Part shown: in pieces, positions 43,460 through 52,546 of the stretch
Layout of the letters: each line of letters begins with the position of its first letter
Position numbering within the stretch: position 1 is the first letter of the stretch
NCBI GenBank assembly: GCA_964554335.1
Contig: CAZKOF010000002.1
Span: 16,433 to 80,432 of the forward strand
Length of the DNA stretch: 64,000 bases
Source of the DNA: UBA3263 sp964554335
Lineage (GTDB): Bacteria; Bacteroidota; Bacteroidia; Bacteroidales; Muribaculaceae
Direction of reading: 5' to 3'
Translations under genes and position numbers: made by a program
Notes under the pieces: generated by a model
Seen by the model: only the letters and a program-made list of their open reading frames with translations
Told to the model about the DNA's origin: nothing
Database searches by the model: none

Positions 43460-44551
43460 TTAGTTGCCGAGTTCGCGGATGGCGCCGGTCAGGGGGTCAA
43501 AGATTGCGTAGCCGGGTTCTTTTTTGTTGGTGAAGAAAGTGGGGTCGAGGCCGAACACGACTCCGAGGGCGCAGACGTCAATAGTTTTGCGGTCAAGGTT
43601 CTTGCCGTCGAAGCTGACGCTGAATTGCGCCGAGCCGGGAATGCAGTACGGCACTCCGCCTTTGGGGAAGGTTTTCTGTTTTCCTTTTTCGTCGAGGGGG
43701 AGTTTGCCGCGCGACTTGACGTTGTAGTTCAGGTAAATGGGTGCGCCCGAGAGGTCGTTGGCTCCAACGAATCCTTTGAGCGGGTTGAGGCGGGCGATCA
43801 CTACGTTTGATGCCGGTTCGGTTCCCGGGGTGTAGTTCACGGTGGTTACGGCGGTCGAGGTGCGCACCGTGCCGAGGAACATTGCCGTCAGGGCCTCTTC
43901 CTGGGCGTTGATGTTTTGCAGTATGAGTTCGAGGGCTTTGCCGTCGGGCATGTTGTCGGCCTGTCCGGTGAGGTAGTCCTGGCGGCTTTGGCGGAGCTGC
44001 ATGATCTGGTCTGCGGCGAGTTGTGCGCGCTTGGCGAGCGAGGAGCTCTGGAGCATCTCTTCGGTGACGGCGTAACGGGCGGCTTTGCTGTCGAGGGGTG
44101 AGGTCGTGAGAGGTTTTGCAACGGGAAGTTCGGGTTCTTTGGCTTCGGCGTGGGGGGCTTCGGCATTGATTGTCAGCGGTATTCCGCGATCGGAGAGCAT
44201 GACGTAGACCGGACTGCCCCCCTTGAATTGCATGAGGTAGGTTTCTGCGCCGTCGGGAATCTCGCTATTGGCCGTGATGACGGCCGAGAGGAGTTTCCAG
44301 GAGGTTGAGGTGGCGCGCACGGCTTTGCGTGCGGTTGCGGAGCCGAGGTATCGCTCGGCGTAATTATAGAATTCGCCGGGGGTTTCGATGGTTTGCTCGG
44401 CCTCGAGAGTGATGTCCACGACGGTCCGGGGCAGCGAGTAGGCGATGCCGTAGTCGTTGGCCTTCGTGGCGGCGAGCTTGTTGACGTTCTGGGCCGTTGC
44501 TGAGATTGTGAGGGTCAGGACGGCGAGTGCGGCGGTCAGAATTTTTTTCAT
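43460..44551 (-). CDS. DUF4831-family periplasmic or surface protein
   Basis: The 363-residue product has a signal peptide (KKILTAALAVLTLTISATAQ) and the family opening ATKANDYGIAYSLPRTVVDI, TPGEFYNYAERYLG and a C-terminal beta-rich part with GVPYCIPGSAQFSVSFDGKN. DUF4831 proteins are restricted mainly to Bacteroidota and have no known function. It lies 36 nt after nnr and before the DUF389 gene. Confidence 0.85.
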   Translation of the reverse strand: MKKILTAALAVLTLTISATAQNVNKLAATKANDYGIAYSLPRTVVDITLEAEQTIETPGEFYNYAERYLGSATARKAVRATSTSWKLLSAVITANSEIPDGAETYLMQFKGGSPVYVMLSDRGIPLTINAEAPHAEAKEPELPVAKPLTTSPLDSKAARYAVTEEMLQSSSLAKRAQLAADQIMQLRQSRQDYLTGQADNMPDGKALELILQNINAQEEALTAMFLGTVRTSTAVTTVNYTPGTEPASNVVIARLNPLKGFVGANDLSGAPIYLNYNVKSRGKLPLDEKGKQKTFPKGGVPYCIPGSAQFSVSFDGKNLDRKTIDVCALGVVFGLDPTFFTNKKEPGYAIFDPLTGAIRELGN

Positions 44552-44587
44552 GTTATTATTAACTCTTATGGGTGAGGGTGCGTTCGG

Positions 44588-46105
44588 TCAGGAGTGAATA
44601 ATTTTGATTGCGCGGCCGATGTTTGCGGCAATGTCGCCGGCGGTGACTCCGTAGGTTCCTTCGGATTCGGCGGCAAGCTGGCCCGCGAGGCCGTGGATGT
44701 ATACTCCGGCAAGGGCAGCGACTTCGGGGTTATAGCCCTGAGCGAGGAGGCCGGTGATGACTCCGGTGAGCACGTCGCCGGCGCCGGGGGTTGCCATTGC
44801 CGGGGTGCCCGAGGAGTTGAAGTAGACGAGGCCGTCGGGGCGCACAATGGCAGTGTAGCGTCCTTTGAGCACGATGATGATGTTGTGGAAGCGTGCCATT
44901 TCGATTGCCTTCACCAGGCGGGATTCGGAGCCGGAGTGCTGGCCGAATATGCGGTCGAACTCGGCGGCGTGGGGCGTCAGGATGGAGTGGGTCGGAACGT
45001 GGTGGAGCAGGGTCTGGCGGCGGGCAATGCAGTTGAGGGCGTCGGCGTCAAGCACGAGGGGTTTGTCGTAGAGCGTCAGGAAGCGCTCCAGGGCGTTGGT
45101 CGTTGCTTCGGAGGTCCCGATTCCGGGGCCGATGGCTATGGCGTTGTAGGGGTGCGAGGCGTGGATTTCGCCGATTGCGAGATCGGCGTTGGAGGCTGCG
45201 AACATCGCTTCGGGCACGGAGGTCTGCATCGTTTCGTAACCGCAGCGGGGGGAGAACACTGTCAGGCGTCCTACTCCGGCGCGGAGGGCTCCGCGGGCGC
45301 TGAGAACTGCGGCGCCCATCATTCCGTAGCTGCCGGCGGCGATCATTGCCGAGCCGAAGTCGCTTTTCGAGGCGAAAGGATGGCGGGGTTTGAGCAGGCG
45401 GCGCACGTCGGGGCGTTCGATGTAGTAGAACGCCGGGGCCATGCGGCGGATTTCGGTGGCGCTAAGGCCGATGTCGATGGTTTTCCATTCGCCGACGATG
45501 TCGGCGTTTTCGGCCATGAGAAATGACAAGTGGGGGAATTGCACGCCGAGGGTCACCGTGGCGTGGACCATGTTGCGGGCAATGGCGTTTGGGTTCCAGT
45601 CGACCGATAGGCCCGAGGGAACGTCGATGCTGATGACCGTGGCTCCGCTATCGCAGATGAATTTAACGAGTTCGCGGAAGCCTCCGCTCAGGGCCTCGCG
45701 GAGGCCGGTGCCGAAGAGGCCGTCGACGACGATGCTGTTGCGGTCGAGGTGGGAGCGGTTGAATTGCTTGATGACCTCGGTGAAGTCGGCGTCGGGCCAT
45801 TGGTGCAGCAGGCGGTCGCGCATGGTTGCGCAGTCGGCCGAGAGCTTGTCGCCGCCGATGTTGAAGAGAAACACCTCGGGCTTGTAGCCCTGGTCATAGA
45901 GCATGGTCGCGGCGGCGAGAGCGTCGGCGCCGTTGTTGCCCGGGCCGGCGAATATAGAGATGCGACTATTGGCCTTCAGGCGGCTGACAACCTCGACAGC
46001 AACCCCTTCGGCAACGCGTTCAATGAGCTGCAGGGAGGTGATGCCGTTGTTTTCTATGGTTTTGCGATCGATTTCGCGAATTTGGTCGGCAGTGAAAATT
46101 TTCAT
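44588..46105 (-). CDS. nnr: Bifunctional NAD(P)H-hydrate repair enzyme
   Basis: Epimerase plus dehydratase repairing NADHX and NADPHX. The 505-residue protein has an N-terminal NnrE domain (about 1-215, with FAGPGNNGADALAAATML and SIDVPSGLSVDWN) and a C-terminal NnrD kinase-fold domain (about 225-505, with ILTPHAAEFDRIFG, VLKGRYTAIV and GTPAMATPGAGDVLTGVITG). This two-domain order is standard. ATG 46105 is preferred because longer frames cross the promoter (46125-46132). It is divergent from the DUF2156 gene. Confidence 0.94.
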   Translation of the reverse strand: MKIFTADQIREIDRKTIENNGITSLQLIERVAEGVAVEVVSRLKANSRISIFAGPGNNGADALAAATMLYDQGYKPEVFLFNIGGDKLSADCATMRDRLLHQWPDADFTEVIKQFNRSHLDRNSIVVDGLFGTGLREALSGGFRELVKFICDSGATVISIDVPSGLSVDWNPNAIARNMVHATVTLGVQFPHLSFLMAENADIVGEWKTIDIGLSATEIRRMAPAFYYIERPDVRRLLKPRHPFASKSDFGSAMIAAGSYGMMGAAVLSARGALRAGVGRLTVFSPRCGYETMQTSVPEAMFAASNADLAIGEIHASHPYNAIAIGPGIGTSEATTNALERFLTLYDKPLVLDADALNCIARRQTLLHHVPTHSILTPHAAEFDRIFGQHSGSESRLVKAIEMARFHNIIIVLKGRYTAIVRPDGLVYFNSSGTPAMATPGAGDVLTGVITGLLAQGYNPEVAALAGVYIHGLAGQLAAESEGTYGVTAGDIAANIGRAIKIIHS

Positions 46106-46124
46106 TCTTTCTAAACGTTTAGAC

Positions 46125-46132
46125 TGCAAAGT
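46125..46132 (-). promoter_or_regulatory. -7 promoter element for nnr
   Basis: CAAAGTTA on plus, TAACTTTG on minus; 19 nt before the ATG. Confidence 0.7.
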
Positions 46133-46196
46133 TACAAAAATATTGTTAAACCCCCAACCCGAACATTCCGGTGCCACGAGCGGTTTTTATTTCACT

Positions 46197-47126
46197 ATGA
46201 AGAATATCGTTCAACCCGCAACCAGGCGGCGGCTCGCGTTTCACCGCATCACGCCGGGCGATTTCGGCGACATTGCCCGCATGATGAGTCTGTCGGATAG
46301 TCGCACGTGTGATTATACCTTCGGGGGCATTGTCCTGTGGGTCAACTATTTCGATTATCGCATGGCGTTGGCCGACAATACGTTGTATATCAGCGGCGGG
46401 CGCGAGGATGACCTCGATGTGCGCGCTTTTGCAATGCCGGTCGGCGACGCTTCGCTCGGCGAGTCGTTGGAGCGCCTGCGGGTGTCGGCCTCGGGGCCGC
46501 TATGGTTCTCGGCCGTGCCCGAAGACCGTCTGCACCTCTTTGCCTCGGAGCCCGACGCCGAGGTTTCGGAGCTCGGTCGCGAATGGAGCGACTATCTCTA
46601 TGGTATCCGTCGCCTGTCCTCGCTCGAGGGCGGCGCGATGAAACGCAAACGCAACCACGTCAACCGTTTCCGCTCTGAGAACCCCGGGGCGCGGCTGGTT
46701 GACCTCTCCGCCGGGACGACGGCCGGTTGCATAGAGCTGCTGAAACGGGTAGGCTGCGACGATTCCGCTACCGGCGCCGCTGAATATGAGGCCGTGAGCA
46801 CCATGTTGCGGCGCTGGGAGGATTATTCCCCATATTTCTGCGGCAGCGTGCTGACGGTCGGTGATGCTGTCGTCGGCTTCACCGTTGGAGAGCCAAAGGG
46901 CGACACGCTCCACGTTCATGTTGAAAAGTGTGACCACACCGTTGCCGGGGCCAACGAGGCGCTGACGTCGCTCTATTGCGCGGAGATGATGCGCAGGCTT
47001 CCGCGGCTGCTCTATGCCAACCGTCAGGACGATGCCGGAAGCCCGGGGCTGCGTGCGTCGAAAGAGTCGTGGCAGCCGTTGCGGCTGCTTCCGAAGTTCA
47101 ATGTCAGAATTGCCCGGATTTGTTGA
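46197..47126 (+). CDS. DUF2156 / phosphatidylglycerol lysyltransferase-like protein
   Basis: The 309-residue protein contains FHRITPGDFGDIARMMSLSD, YTFGGIVLWVNYFDY and EWSDYLYGIRRLSSLEGGAMKRKRNHVNRF (split here), then LPRLLYANRQDDAGSPGLRA and QPLRLLPKFNVR. This pattern is the GNAT-fold LPG synthase C-terminal domain as found in soluble Bacteroidota proteins, with no membrane part. Substrate unknown. I chose ATG 46197 because longer frames enter nnr on the opposite strand. The 3' end overlaps convergent mreC by 23 nt. Confidence 0.85.
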   Translation: MKNIVQPATRRRLAFHRITPGDFGDIARMMSLSDSRTCDYTFGGIVLWVNYFDYRMALADNTLYISGGREDDLDVRAFAMPVGDASLGESLERLRVSASGPLWFSAVPEDRLHLFASEPDAEVSELGREWSDYLYGIRRLSSLEGGAMKRKRNHVNRFRSENPGARLVDLSAGTTAGCIELLKRVGCDDSATGAAEYEAVSTMLRRWEDYSPYFCGSVLTVGDAVVGFTVGEPKGDTLHVHVEKCDHTVAGANEALTSLYCAEMMRRLPRLLYANRQDDAGSPGLRASKESWQPLRLLPKFNVRIARIC

Positions 47127-47961
47127 CGGCGTCTGTTTCGGTGGCTTCGATTTCTTCTTTCTGGAAGTTGCGGATTACGCGCACGGTCGACAACGTCGCG
47201 AAGTCGGTCAGCAGGTCTATGCGCAGGGAGTAAAAGTTGTCGTCGGCGTCGTGCATCTGCTCGACGACGGTGCCGACGGGTATGCCCTCGGGAAATACTA
47301 CCGAAAAGCCCGAGGTGATTATCGTGTCGCCGGGCGAGAACTCGACGTGGCGCGGAAGCTCTTCGAGCACGGCCTGGCGCGGCGAGCGTCCGTCCCAGAT
47401 CAGGGAGCCGAAGGCGTCGCTGCCTTTGACTTTGCAGCTTAGGCGCAGGTCGCTGTTGAGCAGCGAGATGATGCGCGAGGTGTGGGGGCCGACGACGTTG
47501 ACGATGCCGACGATGCCGTTCTGGTCGACGACGCCCATTTCCGGGGCGATGCCGTCGGCCGATCCTCGGTCGAGGGTGATGAAGTTGTTGGGGCGTACAA
47601 TGGAGTTGTTGATTACCCGCGCAATGATGAAGTCATATGGCGCGAGGGCCTCGGCGGGTTTCACCGAGTCGGCATAGATGCGTTCGTTGATGCGCTGCAT
47701 CGAGCGGCGCAGGGTGAGGTTCTCGAGCTCGAGGCGGGCCAAGCGCTGCTGCAGGTCGTCGTTGATGGAGCGGAGGTGGAAGTAGCCGGTGACGCTATTG
47801 GCGACCGAGTAAATCCCGGAGCTGACACGCCCGGCTGAGGTCATGAACACGGCCTGATGATACGGGTTGCCGCGCAGGAGCATAAATCCACTTATTCCGG
47901 CGAGGAGCAGGAACGTGAACCAGGCGCTATGGCGCACCAGGAAGTCGGCGATGGTTCTCAC
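47104..47961 (-). CDS. mreC: Rod shape-determining protein MreC
   Basis: Inner-membrane/periplasmic scaffold of the elongation machinery. The 285-residue protein has one N-terminal helix (about 14-30), a coiled region (YFHLRSINDDLQQRLARLEL) and the paired beta barrels with ARVINNSIVRPNNFITLDRG, MGVVDQNGIVGIVNVVGPHT and GDTIITSGFSVVFPEGIPVG. It is 4 nt after mreB. No mreD follows; the downstream neighbour is the convergent DUF2156 gene. Confidence 0.95.
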   Translation of the reverse strand: MRTIADFLVRHSAWFTFLLLAGISGFMLLRGNPYHQAVFMTSAGRVSSGIYSVANSVTGYFHLRSINDDLQQRLARLELENLTLRRSMQRINERIYADSVKPAEALAPYDFIIARVINNSIVRPNNFITLDRGSADGIAPEMGVVDQNGIVGIVNVVGPHTSRIISLLNSDLRLSCKVKGSDAFGSLIWDGRSPRQAVLEELPRHVEFSPGDTIITSGFSVVFPEGIPVGTVVEQMHDADDNFYSLRIDLLTDFATLSTVRVIRNFQKEEIEATETDAVNKSGQF

Positions 47962-47965
47962 CGCA

Positions 47966-48985
47966 TCAGCGAATCAAGAAAGAGAACTTGTCGACGTTTT
48001 TCAAGGCCACGGCCGTGCCGCGGGCAACACTCAGCAGCGGTTCTTCGGCAACGTGGAACTGTATTCCGATTTTGTCGGTCAGTCGCTTGTCGAGGCCGCG
48101 GATAAGGGCGCCGCCGCCTGCGAGCCAGATGCCGTTCTTTACGATGTCGGCATAGAGTTCCGGGGGTGTCTGTTCCAGAGCGTTGAGCACTGCGGTTTCA
48201 ATCTTCGAGATCGATTTTTCGAGGCAGTGGGCAATCTCCTGGTAGCTGACGGGAACCTCCATGGGGAGGGCGGTGACGTGGTTGGGGCCGTGGACGACGT
48301 AGTCCTCCGGCGGGTTTTCGAGTTCCGTGAGGGCCGAGCCGACGTGGATTTTGATTTGCTCGGCGGTGCGCTCGCCGACGCGGAGGTTGTGGGCGCGTTT
48401 CATGTGGCCGATGATGTCTTCGGTGAGGTCGTCGCCGGCAATCTGGATAGACATGTTGGCAACGATGCCGCCCAGGGAGATTACGGCGATTTCGGTCGTG
48501 CCGCCGCCTATGTCGACAATCATGTTGCCGGCTGGAGCCTCAACGTCGAGGCCGATGCCGAGGGCTGCTGCCATAGGCTCGTAAATCATGTAGACGTCGC
48601 GGCCTCCGGCGTGCTCGCTGGAGTCGCGCACGGCGCGGATTTGCACTTCGGTCGAGCCCGAGGGGATGCCGACAACCATTCGCAGTGACGGCGAGAACCA
48701 TCCGCGCGATCCGCTGCTCTTCTTGACCAGGCCGCGAATCATCAGTTCGGCGGCGTTGAAGTCTGCGATAACTCCCTGACGCAGGGGCCTGATTGTCGTT
48801 ATGTTAGGGTTCTCCTTTCCGCGCATCAGGGCGGCTTCCTTGCCGACGGCGATGAGCTTCTGGGTGATTTTGTCGATAGCCACGATCGACGGCTCGTCGA
48901 TCACGATCTTATCGTTGTGCAATATAATGGTATTGGCCGTTCCGAGGTCAATAGCAATCTCCTTTGTAAGCGAAAAAAGGCCCAC
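47966..48985 (-). CDS. mreB: Rod shape-determining protein MreB (actin homologue)
   Basis: Cytoskeletal ATPase guiding cell-wall elongation. The 339-residue protein has the actin-fold phosphate motifs EIAIDLGTANTIILHNDKIV and MIVDIGGGTTEIAVISLGGI, plus GIPSGSTEVQIRAVRDSSEH and LAGGGALIRGLDKRLTDKIG. Length is typical. Transcription may start near 49095, behind the four-helix-bundle gene, and include mreC. Confidence 0.98.
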   Translation of the reverse strand: MGLFSLTKEIAIDLGTANTIILHNDKIVIDEPSIVAIDKITQKLIAVGKEAALMRGKENPNITTIRPLRQGVIADFNAAELMIRGLVKKSSGSRGWFSPSLRMVVGIPSGSTEVQIRAVRDSSEHAGGRDVYMIYEPMAAALGIGLDVEAPAGNMIVDIGGGTTEIAVISLGGIVANMSIQIAGDDLTEDIIGHMKRAHNLRVGERTAEQIKIHVGSALTELENPPEDYVVHGPNHVTALPMEVPVSYQEIAHCLEKSISKIETAVLNALEQTPPELYADIVKNGIWLAGGGALIRGLDKRLTDKIGIQFHVAEEPLLSVARGTAVALKNVDKFSFLIR

Positions 48986-48986
48986 T

Positions 48987-49036
48987 TTTAAATTAAAAAT
49001 GAAAAATTAAAAATGAAAGATGAGAATTAAAAATGA
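48987..49036. repeat. A+T-rich repeat, left flank of the four-helix-bundle gene
   Basis: AAATGAAAAATTAAAAATGAAAG-type units. An inverted version flanks the other side of the gene at 49478-49526. Confidence 0.6.
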
Positions 49037-49100
49037 TGAGCCAAAACATCAGTTTTAGCTATTTATGGCTTGCGAATTTAGGAAAAAATTTGATATATTT

Positions 49101-49108
49101 CAAATTTA
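49101..49108 (-). promoter_or_regulatory. Candidate -7 element for mreB-mreC
   Basis: CAAATTTA on plus, TAAATTTG on minus, about 115 nt before mreB. It overlaps the stop of the four-helix-bundle gene. Confidence 0.45.
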
Positions 49109-49459
49109 GTTTTCGATTCTCGATGTATTGATTGATTTGATTAGCAGGTATATGATTGATTTACAGTCGTTTGATAATTCTTCAAATGTCGTATTGTCAA
49201 TTAAATCCGTTGCGTGGAGCAAGTCGAGCCAATATGACGTTTCATTAGCTTCTTTAAGTGCGATGCGCATCTTGTTGATGAAGTCGGCTTTGCTTGCGGC
49301 AAATCTGGCCTCGGCAAGATTTGCGCCTATGCTCGTGCCCGACTTTAGAACTTGTCGTGACAGGTCGTACTCGTGTTTGTCGGTTTGTATTTTCCTTGCC
49401 ATGAATATTATCTTGATGGCAAAATCCCGGCTTTGCCCTTTCAGTGGGTCATCTTTCAT
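49106..49459 (-). CDS. Four-helix-bundle protein (23S rRNA intervening-sequence family)
   Basis: The 117-residue product is all-helical with the family signature DLSRQVLKSGTSIGANLAEA, followed by RFAASKADFINKMRIALKEA, NETSYWLDLLHAT and DCKSIIYLLIKSI. Members are found in 23S rRNA insertions and as scattered single genes in Bacteroidota; function is unknown. It is A+T-rich compared with mreB and purH on either side and is flanked by inverted A+T-rich microsatellites, so it looks inserted between purH and mreB. Confidence 0.92.
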   Translation of the reverse strand: MKDDPLKGQSRDFAIKIIFMARKIQTDKHEYDLSRQVLKSGTSIGANLAEARFAASKADFINKMRIALKEANETSYWLDLLHATDLIDNTTFEELSNDCKSIIYLLIKSINTSRIEN

Positions 49460-49477
49460 CTTCGCACATCAATTTTA

Positions 49478-49526
49478 ATATCTCATTTTTCATTTTTCAT
49501 TTTTCATTTTTCATTTTTCATTTCTC
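49478..49526. repeat. Microsatellite of TTTTTCA units, right flank of the four-helix-bundle gene
   Basis: Five or more tandem CATTTTT units. It lies between purH and the four-helix-bundle gene and is inverted relative to the left-flank tract. Confidence 0.75.
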
Positions 49527-51057
49527 AGTGTTTAAAGTGGCGGATGCCGGTGAGGAACATGGCCATGTTGTTGGCGGAGCAGTAGTCAATGGTTTCACGG
49601 TCGCGGATGGAGCCGCCGGGCTGTATGACGGCGGTGATGCCGGCTTCGTGGGCAATCTCTACGCAGTCGGCAAAGGGGAAGAATGCGTCGGAGGCCATGA
49701 CGGCGCCTTTCAGGTCGAAGTTGAAGCTGCGGGCTTTGGCAATGGCCTGCTTGAGGGCGTCGACGCGCGAGGTCTGTCCCACGCCCGATGCCAGAAGCTG
49801 CCGGCCTTTGGCCAGGACTATGGCGTTGCTCTTGGAGTGCTTGACTATCTTGTTGGCAAACAGGAGGTCTTCAATCTGCGACGGGTCAACGGGATGGGGT
49901 GTTGCGGGAGTGAGGTCCGCGGCGGTTTCGACTTTGAGGTCACGTTCCTGGACCAGGGCGCCGTTAAGACATGAGCGGTAGCCGATGCGCGAGTCGTTGC
50001 CTTTATGCTGAATGAGGATGATGCGGTTCTTTTTGCATTTGAGCACCTCGAGAGCTTCGTCGGTGTAGGCCGGGGCGATGATGACCTCGAAGAATATGGA
50101 ATTTATCTCTTTGGCGGTTTCGGTGTCGACGGTGCCGTTGGTGATGAGCACGCCGCCGAAAGCGCTGACGGGGTCTCCGGCGAGGGCGTCGCGCCATGCC
50201 TCGGCAATCGTCGGGCGTGAGGCCACGCCGCATGCGTTGTTGTGTTTGAGCACGGCGAAAGTCGGCGTGTTGAAGTCGGCGATGAGGCTGACTGCGGCGT
50301 CGATGTCGAGGAGGTTGTTATAGGAGATTTCCTTGCCGTGGAGCTGAGTGAACATCTCGTCGAAGTCGCCGAAGAAATAGCCCTTCTGGTGGGGGTTCTC
50401 GCCGTAGCGCATCGGTTTGATGCCGTCGACGGCAACGCGCAGGGCCGACGGGTTAGCGTTCTCGCGGTCGAAGTAGTTGAATATTGCCGCGTCATACCGG
50501 CTGCTGACGCTGAATGCCTCTTTTGCGAACCGGCGGCGCTGGGCGGCGTCGGTCTGTGCGCCCTGGGTTTCAAGCAGTTCGCGCAGCGGGCCGTATTGGT
50601 TTTTGGAGGCAACGATGACAACGTCGCGCCAGTTCTTTGCGGCGCCGCGAATCAGCGAGATGCCGCCGATATCAATCTTTTCGATAATGTCTTCGTCGCA
50701 GGCTCCGGATGCGACAGTTGCCTCGAAGGGATAGAGGTCAACGATAACGAGGTCGATCGGAGGGATTTCATACTTGGCAATCTGCTCTTGGTCGCCGGAG
50801 TTCTCGCGACGGTTCAGAATGCCGCCGAAAACTTTGGGGTGGAGCGTTTTTACGCGTCCGCCTAGAATCGACGGATAGCCCGTGAGGTCTTCAACGGCGT
50901 CACAGTCGTAGCCGAGTTCGCGGATAAACGTGCGGGTGCCTCCGGTGCTGAGGAATTTTACGCCGGCCTTGTTGAGGAGGGCGAGGATTTCATCGAGGCC
51001 GTCTTTGTGGAAGACGGAGATCAGCGCGGTGCCAATCTTGCGGATGTCGTTTGCCAT
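49525..51057 (-). CDS. purH: Bifunctional AICAR formyltransferase / IMP cyclohydrolase
   Basis: Last two steps of IMP synthesis. The 510-residue protein has the N-terminal IMPCHase/MGS-like domain (LISVFHKDGLDEILALLNKA, VKTLHPKVFGGILNRRENSG) and the C-terminal AICARFT domain (GENPHQKGYFFGDFDEMF, VLKHNNACGVASRPTIAEAW, KGRQLLASGVGQTSRVDALK). The tail includes SDAFFPFADCVEIAHEAGI. Length is normal. The mreB-mreC genes follow after the four-helix insert, the usual Bacteroidota order. Confidence 0.97.
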   Translation of the reverse strand: MANDIRKIGTALISVFHKDGLDEILALLNKAGVKFLSTGGTRTFIRELGYDCDAVEDLTGYPSILGGRVKTLHPKVFGGILNRRENSGDQEQIAKYEIPPIDLVIVDLYPFEATVASGACDEDIIEKIDIGGISLIRGAAKNWRDVVIVASKNQYGPLRELLETQGAQTDAAQRRRFAKEAFSVSSRYDAAIFNYFDRENANPSALRVAVDGIKPMRYGENPHQKGYFFGDFDEMFTQLHGKEISYNNLLDIDAAVSLIADFNTPTFAVLKHNNACGVASRPTIAEAWRDALAGDPVSAFGGVLITNGTVDTETAKEINSIFFEVIIAPAYTDEALEVLKCKKNRIILIQHKGNDSRIGYRSCLNGALVQERDLKVETAADLTPATPHPVDPSQIEDLLFANKIVKHSKSNAIVLAKGRQLLASGVGQTSRVDALKQAIAKARSFNFDLKGAVMASDAFFPFADCVEIAHEAGITAVIQPGGSIRDRETIDYCSANNMAMFLTGIRHFKH

Positions 51058-51112
51058 AATCGAAAAGATGGGATATATAAGTGTACTTATTTGCTGCTTC
51101 TGAGCGATAGTG

Positions 51113-51120
51113 CAAATTTA
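51113..51120 (-). promoter_or_regulatory. -7 promoter element for purH
   Basis: CAAATTTA on plus, TAAATTTG on minus; about 55 nt before the ATG. Confidence 0.6.
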
Positions 51121-51153
51121 CGAACTTTTTTCGACCCCCGCAACCGCCCGGCC

Positions 51154-52512
51154 TTACAGGCAGAAGGCCATGTAGGCCGGCAGATAAAGGCGGTTGTTGT
51201 CGACGCGCAGATTTTTTGGGTGGATAATATAGCAGCGTTCAATCCTTTTTTGAAATAATTCATTGAAGCGGCTCAGTGAGGTCGTTGAGTATTTCTCTTT
51301 TGATTTTACTTCAATGGGGAATATTTTGTGGTTGAGTTTGCTGGCATTAGAGAGCAGAAAGTCGATTTCGATGTCGTTGCGGTGCTTGTCTTTATTGTAG
51401 CGTGTGTAGAAATAGAGTCTGTGGCCTGCAGCGACGAGCATCTGCGAGATGATGTTTTCATAAAACATACCTTCGTTGACCGATAGCTTCCCCAGCAGCA
51501 GCTCGCGATATAGTCCATTGTCGGAAATCTCGTTTTCGTCGAATGTATGACTTATGAGCAGGCCGGTGTCGCCCATGTAGCATTTAACGTATGAGCGATC
51601 TTCGTTCAGGGATAGGCCGACATTCGGGTCGTTGCAGTTGAAGCATTGATTGACAATCATGGAGTCTGCGAGCCAGAAAAATGTGTCGTGATATTTGGGG
51701 AATGTCGCTCCTTTTTCTACCCGGCTGAGAGTTACGCGTCGTTCGGCTTTGGATAGAAATGCGGGAATCTGGTCAAAAATGGCGAGCACGTTTGTGCGGT
51801 ATGATGCGCCGATTTTCATTATGTCATTCCGGTATAAAGCCAGGATGTCGCGCTTTTCAATGTCGGCTTTCTCGAAACTGAAGCCATGTTCAATATATGC
51901 CGACAGCGGTTTTGGCATACCTCCTACTATCATGTATTGCCGGAAGAGCAACATGGCCTTTTCGTGGAGTTCTCTTTCCAATGGTTCTTCTTTATTGAAA
52001 CATTGGCGAATATAATTCGACATTTGGGTTTCGCCCATTGCCCAAAGGAACTCTTCGAAGTCCATGGGATACATCGGTATCTTGCGCTCTTCCGAGGGGA
52101 GGGTAATGTCTTTTACGCGTTCGCGGATGGAAATCAGAGAGCCGGTCTCTATGTAGTCATATCGTCCGTCGGCAACGAGATATTTGATTGCCTGGCGAGC
52201 TTTTGGGCATTGCTGAACTTCGTCAAAAATAATCAGAGAGTCGCGTTCGTATAGTTGAGTGGAATATTCGGTGGATAAAATCAGAAATAGGGTGTCGAGG
52301 TCGTTTAGGTGGCGGTCAAACGCATTGACGACGCTTTCGGGCGCCGTATTGAAGTCGATGAAGATTGACGATTTATATTCTTGTCCGGCAAATTCCCGGC
52401 ATATTGTGGACTTTCCGATACGTCGGGCTCCTTCAATCAGCAGAGCTTTAGTGCCGGCAACATTTTTCTTCCAGTCGAGGAGTTTATTGTAAATCTTCCT
52501 TTTAAAAATCAT
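51154..52512 (-). CDS. AAA-type ATPase with DUF4143-like C-terminus
   Basis: ATPase of unknown target, common as stand-alone genes in gut Bacteroidales. The 452-residue protein has Walker A in LLIEGARRIGKSTICREF (about 25-42), Walker B in DSLIIFDEVQQCP (about 91-103), and YIETGSLISIRERVKDITLP, a sensor-like stretch. The C-terminal part (about 300-452) carries EMFYENIISQMLVAAGHRLY-like sequence (starts NEGMFYENI) and EIDFLLSNASKLNHKIFPIE, typical of the DUF4143 nuclease-like fold. A 34-bp tandem repeat lies just upstream. Confidence 0.9.
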   Translation of the reverse strand: MIFKRKIYNKLLDWKKNVAGTKALLIEGARRIGKSTICREFAGQEYKSSIFIDFNTAPESVVNAFDRHLNDLDTLFLILSTEYSTQLYERDSLIIFDEVQQCPKARQAIKYLVADGRYDYIETGSLISIRERVKDITLPSEERKIPMYPMDFEEFLWAMGETQMSNYIRQCFNKEEPLERELHEKAMLLFRQYMIVGGMPKPLSAYIEHGFSFEKADIEKRDILALYRNDIMKIGASYRTNVLAIFDQIPAFLSKAERRVTLSRVEKGATFPKYHDTFFWLADSMIVNQCFNCNDPNVGLSLNEDRSYVKCYMGDTGLLISHTFDENEISDNGLYRELLLGKLSVNEGMFYENIISQMLVAAGHRLYFYTRYNKDKHRNDIEIDFLLSNASKLNHKIFPIEVKSKEKYSTTSLSRFNELFQKRIERCYIIHPKNLRVDNNRLYLPAYMAFCL

Positions 52513-52532
52513 AGTTATAGCTGCTTATGCCG

Positions 52533-52540
52533 CAAATGTA
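52533..52540 (-). promoter_or_regulatory. -7 promoter element for the AAA ATPase gene
   Basis: CAAATGTA on plus, TACATTTG on minus, 20 nt before the ATG. The -33 position falls in the tandem repeat. Confidence 0.6.
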
Positions 52541-52546
52541 GTGAGA

